64,000 bases of DNA, taken from positions 62,001 to 126,000 of the forward strand of contig JALONG010000003.1 in assembly GCA_025455065.1 (NCBI GenBank), given 5' to 3'. The notes under the pieces were generated by a model. It saw nothing but the letters and a program-made list of their open reading frames with translations, was not told where the DNA came from and did not search any database. The DNA is from Candidatus Kapaibacterium sp. GTDB taxonomy: Bacteria; Bacteroidota; Ignavibacteria; Kapaibacteriales; UBA4661. Position 1 is the stretch's first letter; every line of letters begins with the position of its first letter. Below, piece by piece: positions 44,915 through 53,356 of the stretch. The translations under genes were made by a program, and so were the position numbers.

Positions 44915-45558
44915 ACAATCCCAACGCAGCACCATTTTTTTCGGTAATTATCTGCACCTACAACCGCGCACATCTGCTCCCCAGAGCTCTTGATTCCTTG
45001 CTTGCACAAACGGAAACGGATTGGGAGGCGATAATTGTGGATGACGGGAGTACCGATGGGACGGAGGAGGTTATTCAGCATTATTGCCCTCGCTATCCCA
45101 ACTTTTCTACTGTATATCACACTAATCATGGCTTAGTATATTCCCGCAATGTTGGTATTAATTTAGCTAAAGGGCGCTTTGTAACTATCTTGGATTCAGA
45201 TGATTACTATCTACTAAATCATTTGGAATTACGAAAAAATATCTTAACGAAGAATCACACCATTGATTTCCTACACGGAGGGGTAGAAATTATTGGCGAT
45301 CCTTTTGTGCCAGATAGACATAACCCTCGGAATATGATTCATTTGCAAGACTGTGTTGTAGGAGGAACTTTTTGCATCAAGCGACAAGTATTATTATCTT
45401 TGGGTGGCTTTCCTAACGGTGATTACGGTACAGATGCTGCATTGTTTGAACAGGCATTACAGCAAAATAATATTATTATTGAACATACTAATTTATCAAC
45501 ATACGTTTATGTTAGAACTGAACCCGATTCGATGTGTAACCTTGCGACTGCTTCTTAG
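44911..45558 (+). CDS. Family 2 glycosyltransferase, short
   Basis: A 215-aa GT-A-fold sugar transferase: FSVIICTYNRAHLLPRALDS, the nucleotide site VDDGSTDGTEEV, and the metal-binding DxD as ILDSDDYY, then DCVVGGTFCIKR. It is short for the family but ends in a plausible position (TYVYVRTEPDSMCN). From about codon 60 onward codon use becomes AT-rich, unlike the first part. The acceptor is unknown. Its last 50 bases overlap the best ATG of the next gene in another frame. Confidence 0.85.
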   Translation: MNNPNAAPFFSVIICTYNRAHLLPRALDSLLAQTETDWEAIIVDDGSTDGTEEVIQHYCPRYPNFSTVYHTNHGLVYSRNVGINLAKGRFVTILDSDDYYLLNHLELRKNILTKNHTIDFLHGGVEIIGDPFVPDRHNPRNMIHLQDCVVGGTFCIKRQVLLSLGGFPNGDYGTDAALFEQALQQNNIIIEHTNLSTYVYVRTEPDSMCNLATAS

Positions 45559-47311
45559 CCATTTGGCAGTAATTTTGGTAGATCTAATCAATCCTTATCC
45601 TATTGTTTCTCAGCACCTTATTGTGAAAGATACCGCGCTTAGTTTTGCACAAGTGTTTGATTATCTTCTTAGTAATGAGCCTAAAATTGAGTTTAACAAT
45701 GTGATTGTACGTTATGATGTAAAAACAGACAGAGAAGCAATGGACCAACGATGGTTGAATAAGAATGAGCCTATTAAACGTACCGCAAGTCCAATTATTG
45801 TTTTTAATAAGTGCGTTTTTGATAACAGATACTGGTTTGTTTTCAGAAATATTGACTTCCAACAACTATACGTTGATGGCTGCGAAGGTACAGTGAGGTT
45901 CAAAGGCTGTAATTTTACTACCTTTCGCACCATTGCAAGTACTTTTCAGTTTTTGCGATTCGAGCGGTGCAATTTTAATGGTGGCTTTGAATCCCTACGT
46001 TCTTCATTTTTAGATGATATAGGTTTTAAGAATTGTCGTTTTGTTAATCAAGATAGTATTTATCAAGAAATTAGTCCTGACGGCTTTGAAGAACCTATCG
46101 GGCTATTTCGTATTGTGTCCAAAAATACAGCTATTGAAGTGAATATTGAAGGATGTTACTTTGATACGAAAACTGACTCAATGCGTAATAAAGAAAGAAA
46201 TTTTATACGATTAACAGGCTCTAATTTTACCAACCTTAAATGTGTTTCCAGCACGATAAACACTGCCCTTGATTTGTCTGGTTCATCTGTTACAACTTCT
46301 GTAACATTTTACGATAACCAAGTGAATGCACCATTCCTCATTGATGCTTTTAGCCCGAATCCTGCTAATTTTCGTTTAGAATGGTCATCAATTTCAGAAG
46401 GGAAAATTGCTGCTTTTGATGTTAAGTCTCAAAAATTTTATAATCGTTTTTCAGCTACAACTACTTCCGATACGCTCTCAATTTATTGGCTGAATATATT
46501 GCAAAGTTGTTATTCTACTATATTCAAAGGCTTGCGTTCTCATAATCTTAGCATGGCAAATGCCGCTTACATTGAATGGAAAAATATTGAAACAGCTAAT
46601 AAAGGTCTCCAAGATTGGTCACTTCAACATCCCCGCATCTTCTTCGAGTATTACACAAACCGCCTCCTACGCTGGTTCTGTGATTACGGCACAAACTATC
46701 TCAAAGCCTTGAAGGTATCTGGAGAAGTTATTCTTATTTTTGCTTGCCTGTATTTCTTCATCCCTAATCGCTTTCTCGACCCCGATGTTAAAAGAATAGA
46801 TTTTTTCGAGCGTTTAACATCGTATCTACGTTATTTTTCAGAACACACATCGCTTGTGAGTATTCATCGGCAGTTGGTTGAGAGCAAAAACGTTCGAGGC
46901 TCTTTAGATGAATATCGTCAACAGTATGAAGCACATAAATCGAATATTCCCCCATACTTCGGTTTTTTCGCCAAGCCTCATAATTGGGGGAGAGCTTTTT
47001 GGCAGAATATCCGCGAAAGAATCTATGGTCGTATTGATCAATTTCCAGCAAAATGGGTTGTTTTAAGCAAAAAAGAACGACAGCGTGCCGCGCTCATGTT
47101 TGCATTCGTTATTAGTTTTGCCGCTATTGTCTCGCTCCTACGCCGTTTTCTTGAGGCATTAACCTTGAGCCTGAATGTCTTTTCCACACTTGGCTTTGGA
47201 GCAAATCCAGCGACTGGTATTCCTCGTTACTTGTGTGTCTTGGAAGGGTTTGTCGGGTGGCTCCTTTTGAGTTTATTTAGTGTCTCGTTGATTAGCCAGA
47301 TTATTCAATAG
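45509..47311 (+). CDS. Pentapeptide-repeat/beta-helix ion-channel fusion protein
   Basis: A 600-aa protein. Residues about 60-290 hold repeats of a Phe/Cys pattern (VFNKCVFDN, RFKGCNFTT, RFERCNFNG, GFKNCRFVN, NIEGCYFDT), suggesting a right-handed beta-helix. The C-terminal third has a membrane segment (about 405-422) and a two-helix pore unit with the filter-like VFSTLGFG (about 557-564), followed by RYLCVLEGFVGWLLLSLFSV, as in Ion_trans_2 potassium channels. The gene is AT-rich over most of its length. The start is uncertain; ATG at 45509 overlaps the glycosyltransferase gene by 50 bases, and upstream in-frame starts exist. Confidence 0.75.
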   Translation: MLELNPIRCVTLRLLLSHLAVILVDLINPYPIVSQHLIVKDTALSFAQVFDYLLSNEPKIEFNNVIVRYDVKTDREAMDQRWLNKNEPIKRTASPIIVFNKCVFDNRYWFVFRNIDFQQLYVDGCEGTVRFKGCNFTTFRTIASTFQFLRFERCNFNGGFESLRSSFLDDIGFKNCRFVNQDSIYQEISPDGFEEPIGLFRIVSKNTAIEVNIEGCYFDTKTDSMRNKERNFIRLTGSNFTNLKCVSSTINTALDLSGSSVTTSVTFYDNQVNAPFLIDAFSPNPANFRLEWSSISEGKIAAFDVKSQKFYNRFSATTTSDTLSIYWLNILQSCYSTIFKGLRSHNLSMANAAYIEWKNIETANKGLQDWSLQHPRIFFEYYTNRLLRWFCDYGTNYLKALKVSGEVILIFACLYFFIPNRFLDPDVKRIDFFERLTSYLRYFSEHTSLVSIHRQLVESKNVRGSLDEYRQQYEAHKSNIPPYFGFFAKPHNWGRAFWQNIRERIYGRIDQFPAKWVVLSKKERQRAALMFAFVISFAAIVSLLRRFLEALTLSLNVFSTLGFGANPATGIPRYLCVLEGFVGWLLLSLFSVSLISQIIQ

Positions 47312-47319
47312 AGAAACCC

Positions 47320-48561
47320 ATGAATAATCCGCTCAACAGCACGACACCGCTCGATTACTGGCTTTCCAAACAAGGCTACCAAACTCTTGCTCAAACCCAT
47401 GAACTACTCGAAGCCACACGGAATGACATACTCCGCACCACAACTCTTTTGCGCAGGGCGCTGGGCTGCACGGCAGAAATAGCCTCCGAAGCGCTTGAAA
47501 TCACGCTCTGCCGCGAAAAAGCAGCGCCATTCGGCGAGTGGACGCAGCACGGCTTTTTTACCCGGCAATCACTCGAACAAGCAACCGCGCCGCATATAGC
47601 CCAGCACCATGCCAAACGCTTCAAAGGATGTCGGCACGTTCTGGAAATTTGCACCGGTGCGGGGTTCGACACTGCGGCACTTGCGCACAATGCAGCGCGG
47701 GTAACGACCATTGAAGCAAATGAGCGCCTTGCAGCTATGGCACGGCACAATCTATCCTTGCAGGGTATAACGAATGTTGAGGTTGTATGCGGTCTTGCGG
47801 AGAACGTTATGGCGGGACTTGCTTTGCATGAATTTGACGGCTTGTGGTCTGACCCCTCGCGCCGCACCACAACAGGGGCGCGTATTCACTCGCCGGACGA
47901 TTATGCACCTTCTCTTCAATGGCTGCAACGCTTGAACGTGCGCGGTGTGCGGGGAATAAAAATTGCTCCGGCAGTGAACTGCGAAGCGCACCATTTGGGA
48001 AATTCTTGGCTGCGCGAATGGATTGGGTACGAGGATGAGTGCCGTGAACAGGTCTTGTGGAGCGGCTTGGAGGGTTTTTCTGATAATACGGCAACACTTG
48101 TGTACGCAAATGGGGAGATTGAACAATGGAGACCGCAAGAGCAAAGCGTAATACCAAACCTCTGGAATGGCGATGAAACCTTGCTTGCAGGAATGTTTGT
48201 GCTTGAGCCGCATCCGGCACTTATCCGCACGGGGCATTTAGCAGAGTTTGCTGCCGAACAAGGTTTTATGCTGCTTGACAGGCAGATTGCGTATCTTATT
48301 TCTCCAACTTTGCCCCCCAAAAGCGCTTGGTATGAGACGTTTGCTATTCTTGAAGCAATGCCGTTTCACTATGCACGGCTCAAAGAGCGCTTACAATCTC
48401 GTTTGTGGGGGAATCGTTTGGAAATAAAAAAGCGCGGCTTTCCCGAAACTCCCGAAGAAATCCGAAAAAAACTGAAGTTAGCACCAAGCCCCCAAGAAGG
48501 CGTTCTTATCTGCACTCGCAAACAAGAACGCCACTGGGCAATTCTCGCACAACGATTGTAA
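47320..48561 (+). CDS. SAM-dependent methyltransferase with THUMP-like domain
   Basis: A 413-aa class I methyltransferase: motif I LEICTGAGFDTAALA at about residues 110-124, the acidic strand end TTIEANERLAAMARHN, and the NPPY-like position as SDPSRRTTTG. The C-terminal part (RLEIKKRGFPETPEEIRKKL) resembles the THUMP-like domain, which suggests an RNA or nucleotide substrate. The exact substrate is unknown. It follows the channel gene by 8 bases and is convergent with the DsbA-family gene. GC content is back to normal here. Confidence 0.88.
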   Translation: MNNPLNSTTPLDYWLSKQGYQTLAQTHELLEATRNDILRTTTLLRRALGCTAEIASEALEITLCREKAAPFGEWTQHGFFTRQSLEQATAPHIAQHHAKRFKGCRHVLEICTGAGFDTAALAHNAARVTTIEANERLAAMARHNLSLQGITNVEVVCGLAENVMAGLALHEFDGLWSDPSRRTTTGARIHSPDDYAPSLQWLQRLNVRGVRGIKIAPAVNCEAHHLGNSWLREWIGYEDECREQVLWSGLEGFSDNTATLVYANGEIEQWRPQEQSVIPNLWNGDETLLAGMFVLEPHPALIRTGHLAEFAAEQGFMLLDRQIAYLISPTLPPKSAWYETFAILEAMPFHYARLKERLQSRLWGNRLEIKKRGFPETPEEIRKKLKLAPSPQEGVLICTRKQERHWAILAQRL

Positions 48562-48586
48562 TGCTCACACAATGCTTGCAAACCCG

Positions 48587-49366
48587 TTATGCGCAGACAC
48601 CTTCGGGAGTACAAACCTCGCCTTGTACAACACTCTGCGTAGTATCCATAAGGCTTGTAGCGTCTTCTTGTTCCCATTCTTCAAAGGATTGCTGCAAAAC
48701 TTCAGCAAATACGCTTGCCTCTTGAGCGCCGGAGACTGCATACTGCCTATTAAACACGAAAAACGGCACTCCTTGAACCCCCAAATGCTGCGCTTCATGA
48801 ATATCCCCCGCCACAGCACCCTCAAAAGTACCATCTCGCAAAGCCTTCTCTACGGCTTTTTGGGGTAATCCGACCTGTGCGGCGAGTTGTTGGAGTATTT
48901 CCGCGTCGCCTATGTCCAGCCCATCCGTAAAATGTGCTTTCAACAGTGCTTCTTTCATTGCATCTTGCAAACCGTGTTCGGATGCCAGATGCAAGATTTG
49001 ATGCGCCTTGTGGGAATTAGCAATTACGGCTTTCCCGAAATCCAGCGTTAATCCCACACTTGCTCCCATTGCCGCAACATGAGAAAACATCTGCTCTACA
49101 CGCTCAAGCGACATTCCTTTGCTGTTAGCGAGGTATTGTGCGTATTTGCCATGCTGTGAGCCGGAAATAGTCGGGTCAAGTTGGAAACTTTTCCACGTAA
49201 TGGCAACGCGGTTTGACTGCGGAAAATGCTGTAACGCCTCTTCAAATCGGCGTTTGCCGATATAACAGAAAGGACACATCACGTCTGACCAAATTTCAAC
49301 GTGCATTTGGGGCAGGGATTCATTTATTCGAGATTGCCTGTGAGCAAGGTTTTGTGCGGTATTCAT
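48587..49366 (-). CDS. DsbA-family oxidoreductase, FrnE-like
   Basis: A 259-aa thioredoxin-fold protein with the core MHVEIWSDVMCPFCYIGKRR, that is, the dithiol CPFC, as in FrnE-type DsbA-family proteins. The helical insertion (residues about 85-190) and the cis-Pro region (GVQGVPFFVFNRQYAVSG) are present. No signal peptide, so cytoplasmic. Two starts are possible: 49366 (MNTAQN) and 49306 (MHVEIW), and neither has a clear ribosome site. Function in redox or an isomerase-like role is not known. Confidence 0.87.
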   Translation of the reverse strand: MNTAQNLAHRQSRINESLPQMHVEIWSDVMCPFCYIGKRRFEEALQHFPQSNRVAITWKSFQLDPTISGSQHGKYAQYLANSKGMSLERVEQMFSHVAAMGASVGLTLDFGKAVIANSHKAHQILHLASEHGLQDAMKEALLKAHFTDGLDIGDAEILQQLAAQVGLPQKAVEKALRDGTFEGAVAGDIHEAQHLGVQGVPFFVFNRQYAVSGAQEASVFAEVLQQSFEEWEQEDATSLMDTTQSVVQGEVCTPEGVCA

Positions 49367-49475
49367 AGCAAAAGTGTCTATGTGGTGAAAAATCATTGTT
49401 GGCTGCTTCCACAAAACTACATAATTTTTTTCACCTGCAATTTTTCCTCTTGTTCAACCTATTTCACAAACAACC

Positions 49476-49817
49476 ATGATACAAGGACTGCGCACCGTTA
49501 TCTACGCCGCACCAAACCTTGCAGAGGCAAAATCTTGGTATGCAAAAGCATTTGGCATACAACCATATTTTGACGAACCGTTTTATGTCGGGTTTAGCAT
49601 TAACGGCTTCGAGCTTGGTCTCGACCCGAATATTCCTTTGCTTGACGGCTCTACGGTTACTTATTGGAGCGTTGATGACATTACCACTGCGCACCGACAC
49701 TTTTTAGCACACGGCGCGAAACCTCGCTCTGAACCGGAAAACGTTGGTGGTGATATTTGGACGGCAACGGTGTTTGACCCCTTTGGAAATGCGATTGGAC
49801 TTATTGCGGAGCCGTAA
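49476..49817 (+). CDS. VOC-family protein (glyoxalase/bleomycin-resistance fold)
   Basis: A 113-aa single-module protein of the vicinal oxygen chelate family: RTVIYAAPNLAEAKSWYAKA and FYVGFSINGFELGLDP in the first half, and YWSVDDITTAHRHFLAHGAK plus TVFDPFGNAIGLIAEP in the second. Possible metal ligands are Glu and His at the usual strand positions. The substrate is unknown. It lies between the divergent DsbA-family gene and the rpmE operon. Confidence 0.88.
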   Translation: MIQGLRTVIYAAPNLAEAKSWYAKAFGIQPYFDEPFYVGFSINGFELGLDPNIPLLDGSTVTYWSVDDITTAHRHFLAHGAKPRSEPENVGGDIWTATVFDPFGNAIGLIAEP

Positions 49818-49876
49818 TTTTTGCTTTATCGTCACCATAACGACGGAGCATTTTGAGGCAAGGGCAAAGAAAAAAA

Positions 49877-49908
49877 ATTGGCAGAGAAAAAAAAAAGTCG
49901 TATTTTAG
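49877..49908 (+). promoter_or_regulatory. Promoter of the small ribosomal operon
   Basis: TTGGCA, 17 bases, TATTTT; also readable as ATTG-N20-TATTTTAG, one mismatch from each box of the TTTG-N19-21-TAnnTTTG pattern. It lies 52 bases before the start of the 56-aa protein gene, after an A-rich stretch. The position and spacing make this one of the best promoters in the window. Confidence 0.7.
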
Positions 49909-49959
49909 CCGTCTGCACTCAAAAAACTAAAGTACCACGTAACTTGTTGAAAAACCGTC

Positions 49960-50130
49960 ATGGCTAAAACGCAGACCTTTGGCGATAAGTCCAAAAAAGC
50001 AAAAGACACGAGTTTGAATGTCAAAGTCGTGAAAGGCTATCGTTCCGAAAAAGGAACAACCAAATATGTAACACGCTTTGTGCGTGTTGCCGATGTAGGT
50101 CAAGTTGATAAAATTGATATTTCTAAGTAA
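49960..50130 (+). CDS. Small basic protein in ribosomal operon
   Basis: A 56-aa protein starting MAKTQTFGDKSKKAKDTSLN and ending in VDKIDISK, Lys-rich at the N terminus. It is preceded by a good promoter, has an ATG 52 bases after it, and is followed 23 bases later by rpmE on the same strand. Codon use matches the neighbours. I do not recognise a named family, although small lysine-rich proteins of this kind accompany ribosomal genes in Bacteroidota. Probably ribosome-associated. Confidence 0.7.
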   Translation: MAKTQTFGDKSKKAKDTSLNVKVVKGYRSEKGTTKYVTRFVRVADVGQVDKIDISK

Positions 50131-50153
50131 TTTCTCACTGAGGTTTCAGAACC

Positions 50154-50381
50154 ATGAAAAAAGGTATTCACCCCAATTATCGCACCGTTGAAGTCGTTAT
50201 GACCGACGGCTCAACGTTTACAACACGCTCTTGCTTCAAAAGTGACCGTATGGTGCTGGAGATTGACTCCAAATCGCACCCGTTCTACACCGGAAAGCAA
50301 GTGCTTGTGGATACTGCTGGTCGTGTAGATCGCTTTAACAAGCGCTTCCAAAAGACACAGCAGTTGAAAGAAACAAAATAA
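50154..50381 (+). CDS. rpmE: 50S ribosomal protein L31, zinc-free type
   Basis: bL31 at the subunit bridge. The 75-aa protein has the family features MKKGIHPNYRTVEV and HPFYTGKQVLVDTAGRVDRF, but lacks the four zinc cysteines of the C+ form (the second pair's position reads DSKSHPF). It is thus a C-minus L31. It forms an operon with a 56-aa protein and rpsR. No second L31 gene is in this window. Confidence 0.93.
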   Translation: MKKGIHPNYRTVEVVMTDGSTFTTRSCFKSDRMVLEIDSKSHPFYTGKQVLVDTAGRVDRFNKRFQKTQQLKETK

Positions 50382-50417
50382 TCACCCGCATTTTTTCACG
50401 TACTTATACCATTCCCC

Positions 50418-50702
50418 ATGCGCAATCAGCAGCAAAATAATCAAAGCGCGGTATATGTCGGAGCGCGTACCAAGCGCAACGAACCGCAGCAAAAACGTAA
50501 GCGCCGCAACCCGCTCAAAGACTCGCGCTACGTTGATTATTTAGACGTAAAATTCCTTGACCGTTTTATCAACGACCAGGGTAAAATTCTTCCCCGCCGT
50601 ATTACTGGCGCAAATGCTCACCAGCAGCGCCTTTTGGCAAATGCTATCAAGCACGCACGCCACTTGGCTCTTATTACCTTCGTTGAGCAGGATGTTGCGT
50701 AA
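50418..50702 (+). CDS. rpsR: 30S ribosomal protein S18
   Basis: bS18 next to S6 on the platform. The 94-aa protein has the core [40 protein letters not shown] and ARHLALITF. The N terminus is longer than in E. coli and Lys/Arg/Gln-rich. It ends the small ribosomal operon, 26 bases before a strong terminator hairpin. No rpsF or rplI lies next to it, unlike the usual order. Confidence 0.97.
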   Translation: MRNQQQNNQSAVYVGARTKRNEPQQKRKRRNPLKDSRYVDYLDVKFLDRFINDQGKILPRRITGANAHQQRLLANAIKHARHLALITFVEQDVA

Positions 50703-50727
50703 TAGCAACAGTTTGGCACAATAGTTT

Positions 50728-50768
50728 CAACGCCGTGTTTAGCACTTCTAAACACGGCGTTGTTCGTT
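50728..50768 (+). terminator. Terminator after rpsR
   Basis: A perfect 15-bp stem (50728-50742 with 50748-50762, CAACGCCGTGTTTAG and complement) with a 5-base loop CACTT, followed by TTCGTTTTCC. It lies 26 bases after the rpsR stop and is the best-formed rho-independent terminator in the window. The downstream pdxB start is at 50810. Confidence 0.9.
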
Positions 50769-50809
50769 TTCCGGTATTTGCCAACCCATTTGCAATCCAC
50801 AAAAACACT

Positions 50810-51925
50810 ATGGTTATCGCTATTGACGAAAATATCCCTTTGCTTGCCGAAGCGCTTGAACACAACGAGAATAGGCGTTATGAGATTATGCGCTTTAGCG
50901 GTCGGTCGCTCACACGGGATGCACTCAAAGACTGCGTTGCGCTGTGTGTACGCTCGACAACGCGCGTGGATGAACACTTGCTTACCGGAACGCCCGTGCG
51001 CTTTGTCGGTACGGCAACAAGCGGCGCGGAGCATATTGACGAAGAGTATTTGCGCCGCGAAGGTATTGTGTTTCGAGATGCGAAAGGCAGCAATGCAAAT
51101 TCTGTTGCGGAGTACGTCATGTTTGCGATGCTGCTTTGGGCTGAAAAGCAAGGTTTCATGCGAGACAAACAAGCGTTGCGCGGAAAAACGCTTGGTGTTG
51201 TTGGGTATGGGCATATCGGGCGACGTGTTGCAAAATCAGCTCTGCGTCTGGGTTTGCGGGTAATCGTTTCAGACCCGCCATTTGTGGCATCGGGTGGAAT
51301 ATTACCCCATACGGTAGATTCCAAGCCGCTTTTGGAACTTGTGCGTGAGTGCGACATTCTCACCAATCATGTTCCGTACACACTTGGCGGGAAATACGAA
51401 ACAGTCGGAATGTTTGATAACAATGTTCTAAACGCTCTTCAGCCCGAAGCCTTGTTTATTCACGCATCACGGGGCGGAATTGTCGTCGAAAGCTCTTTAT
51501 TGGCGGTGATTGACAAAAAAAACATTACGGCTGCTGTGGATGTATGGCACTCAGAGCCAAGCGTTTATGCGCCCTTGGCGAAACAATGCCTACTTGCCAC
51601 GCCCCACATTGCGGGGTATTCTTTTGAGGGCAAAATTAATGGAACGATGATGATAGCACAAGCCTTGGAGCGCTTTACGGCAGATGTTCTCGGAAAGCCC
51701 TTGGTAATTGATTGGGACAAAATCGCACAAGCACTTGAAAACAGCAGAAACCCCTTCACACCTAACGTTACTGACCATTCGGAATTGCTAAAAGCACTCA
51801 GAGAATCACGGCAACTGGAAGCAGATACCGCACAATTCCTTGCTTCGTTGGAGGAAAGATCCCCAGAAGCAGCATTTGACTTCTTACGGAAAACATATCC
51901 AAAGCGGCATGAAATCTTGCATTAA
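50810..51925 (+). CDS. pdxB: Erythronate-4-phosphate dehydrogenase
   Basis: NAD-dependent 2-hydroxyacid dehydrogenase of pyridoxal phosphate synthesis. The 371-aa protein starts MVIAIDENIPLLAEALEHNE, has RSTTRVDEHLLTGTPVRFVG, GSNANSVAEYVMFAMLLWAE, the Rossmann glycine motif TLGVVGYGHIGRRVAKSALR at about residues 115-134, HASRGGIVVE and the catalytic His region VWHSEP...TPHIAGYS. The extra C-terminal dimerisation segment is present. Sequence favours PdxB over plain SerA, but the assignment rests on memory of the family. It begins 48 bases after the rpsR terminator. Confidence 0.85.
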   Translation: MVIAIDENIPLLAEALEHNENRRYEIMRFSGRSLTRDALKDCVALCVRSTTRVDEHLLTGTPVRFVGTATSGAEHIDEEYLRREGIVFRDAKGSNANSVAEYVMFAMLLWAEKQGFMRDKQALRGKTLGVVGYGHIGRRVAKSALRLGLRVIVSDPPFVASGGILPHTVDSKPLLELVRECDILTNHVPYTLGGKYETVGMFDNNVLNALQPEALFIHASRGGIVVESSLLAVIDKKNITAAVDVWHSEPSVYAPLAKQCLLATPHIAGYSFEGKINGTMMIAQALERFTADVLGKPLVIDWDKIAQALENSRNPFTPNVTDHSELLKALRESRQLEADTAQFLASLEERSPEAAFDFLRKTYPKRHEILH

Positions 51926-51931
51926 AGCGAT

Positions 51932-53356
51932 TTACCAGCGCAAGAAAAAGAACGAGGCACACCCCGTCAACACAAGAGCTAATGACCATAAGGCGACACG
52001 GGGCTGTTTCGTCATTTCGCCCCACCAACCTGCGCCCACCGCGCTAATAAATAAGAGCAGCGTCAAAACATAGAAGCGAGGCGGTTCAGGAGGCGTAACG
52101 ACGTGAAAAAGATAAATACTGCTTTTGCTTTCCAAGCCTATAGAATCAATACCTGCAAGCCGCACATACCATTCCCCCTCGCTCAGAAGAACATGAGCAG
52201 AATCTTTAGTGCTGAGGCTTGCGTAAAGTGGTTTATCAAAGGTGATAGTTTGCGAAACCTCAAACCGCGCTCGTGGCGAGTATTTCCGCCAAATAAAAAT
52301 AAGATTTCCGGCTGAAAGCGAATCAATTCCCAGTGGTTCAAGCAGTTGCGGCACGAGGGGAAGCGGGCGAGGTTTTTCAGGCGCAGAATGAGCTGCCATG
52401 CGGGTTCCGAAATTTTCGGGAACGGTCATTGCTCCTGCTGCCGAGTCTGCAGAATTTTTCAGCGATACGTTGCCGCTATGCACCGAAAGAAGCGCTTGCG
52501 CTGCCGAATCTACCTCAATTTTTGCGCTGCTTTTTCCCAGTGCAAACTCCCCCGTATTTGTGCTAATGCGGAGTGCTTCGGTTTGCTGCAAAGATTGTAT
52601 ATTCACCCACAAACCGCCTTGCACCAAACGAAGTTGCTCGTTGGGCTTGCCCGCCAGAGGGGACGCACCTTTGCCGTAAATCACCACTTGGGACTGTTCT
52701 GCGATTTGAATACGATGTTTGTTTGAGAAAGTAATTTCAGCACGTGCTTTTACGCCTGTTTCAAGGCGATGATATTCATAGATAGATTCTCCTAAGCGCG
52801 TTGGCATCCATTCCGTTTCCCAAGGCGTTAATGAGCGAACAGGCGGTAACATAGCAGTAATGCGCCCTTCAGGGGTAAGGGCTTTTCCGTTCGCATTTGT
52901 GAGTGGTCGCTCTGTAAAGGGGCTTGTCGCAATAATCTCTACGCGGCGGTTCAGCGCACGCCCTTCGTCGGTTTCATTACTTGCAATCGGGGATTCTGAG
53001 CCTTTGCCAAAGGTTTTGAGCCGCGCAGCATCAATTCCGTTCCGTATCAAATACTCCTGCACAGATTTTGCCCGCGCTTCCGATAAACGCTTATTTGCGA
53101 GAGAATCGCCTTGATTATCGGTGTAACCTGTGATGACGAGGTACAAGTTAGGACGCTCTACCAAATAGTCAGCAAACTCTTTTAACCATACTATCTCGCT
53201 TGCAGCCAGCACAGCACTTCCAGCACCAAACATATTGCCTTTGACAGTCAATTTTTTTCCGGGGCGCAAATCAAAACGTGGTGGCGCTTGTAGCCCAACC
53301 ACAAGCGTTACAGCGCAAATGGCGCAGCAACACATTAACAGTAAACGCTGTTTCAT
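51932..53356 (-). CDS. OmpA-domain/FecR-domain membrane protein
   Basis: A 474-aa envelope protein. A signal or membrane segment (about residues 5-22) is followed by an OmpA-like peptidoglycan-binding domain (VITGYTDNQGDSLANKRLSE, then RALNRRVEII) at about 60-140, a FecR-like beta region (about 215-315), a fibronectin-like segment, and two C-terminal hydrophobic helices (RFYVLTLLLFISAVGAGWWG and ALWSLALVLTGCASFFFLRW). The unusual layout has the OmpA domain at the N terminus and membrane helices at the C terminus. It is convergent with pdxB, with 6 bases between stops. Confidence 0.85.
   Translation of the reverse strand: MKQRLLLMCCCAICAVTLVVGLQAPPRFDLRPGKKLTVKGNMFGAGSAVLAASEIVWLKEFADYLVERPNLYLVITGYTDNQGDSLANKRLSEARAKSVQEYLIRNGIDAARLKTFGKGSESPIASNETDEGRALNRRVEIIATSPFTERPLTNANGKALTPEGRITAMLPPVRSLTPWETEWMPTRLGESIYEYHRLETGVKARAEITFSNKHRIQIAEQSQVVIYGKGASPLAGKPNEQLRLVQGGLWVNIQSLQQTEALRISTNTGEFALGKSSAKIEVDSAAQALLSVHSGNVSLKNSADSAAGAMTVPENFGTRMAAHSAPEKPRPLPLVPQLLEPLGIDSLSAGNLIFIWRKYSPRARFEVSQTITFDKPLYASLSTKDSAHVLLSEGEWYVRLAGIDSIGLESKSSIYLFHVVTPPEPPRFYVLTLLLFISAVGAGWWGEMTKQPRVALWSLALVLTGCASFFFLRW

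Noticed and set aside
45404-45508. In-frame N-terminal extension of the channel protein
   Set aside because: It lies fully inside the glycosyltransferase gene and starts with GTG; the ATG at 45509 is simpler.
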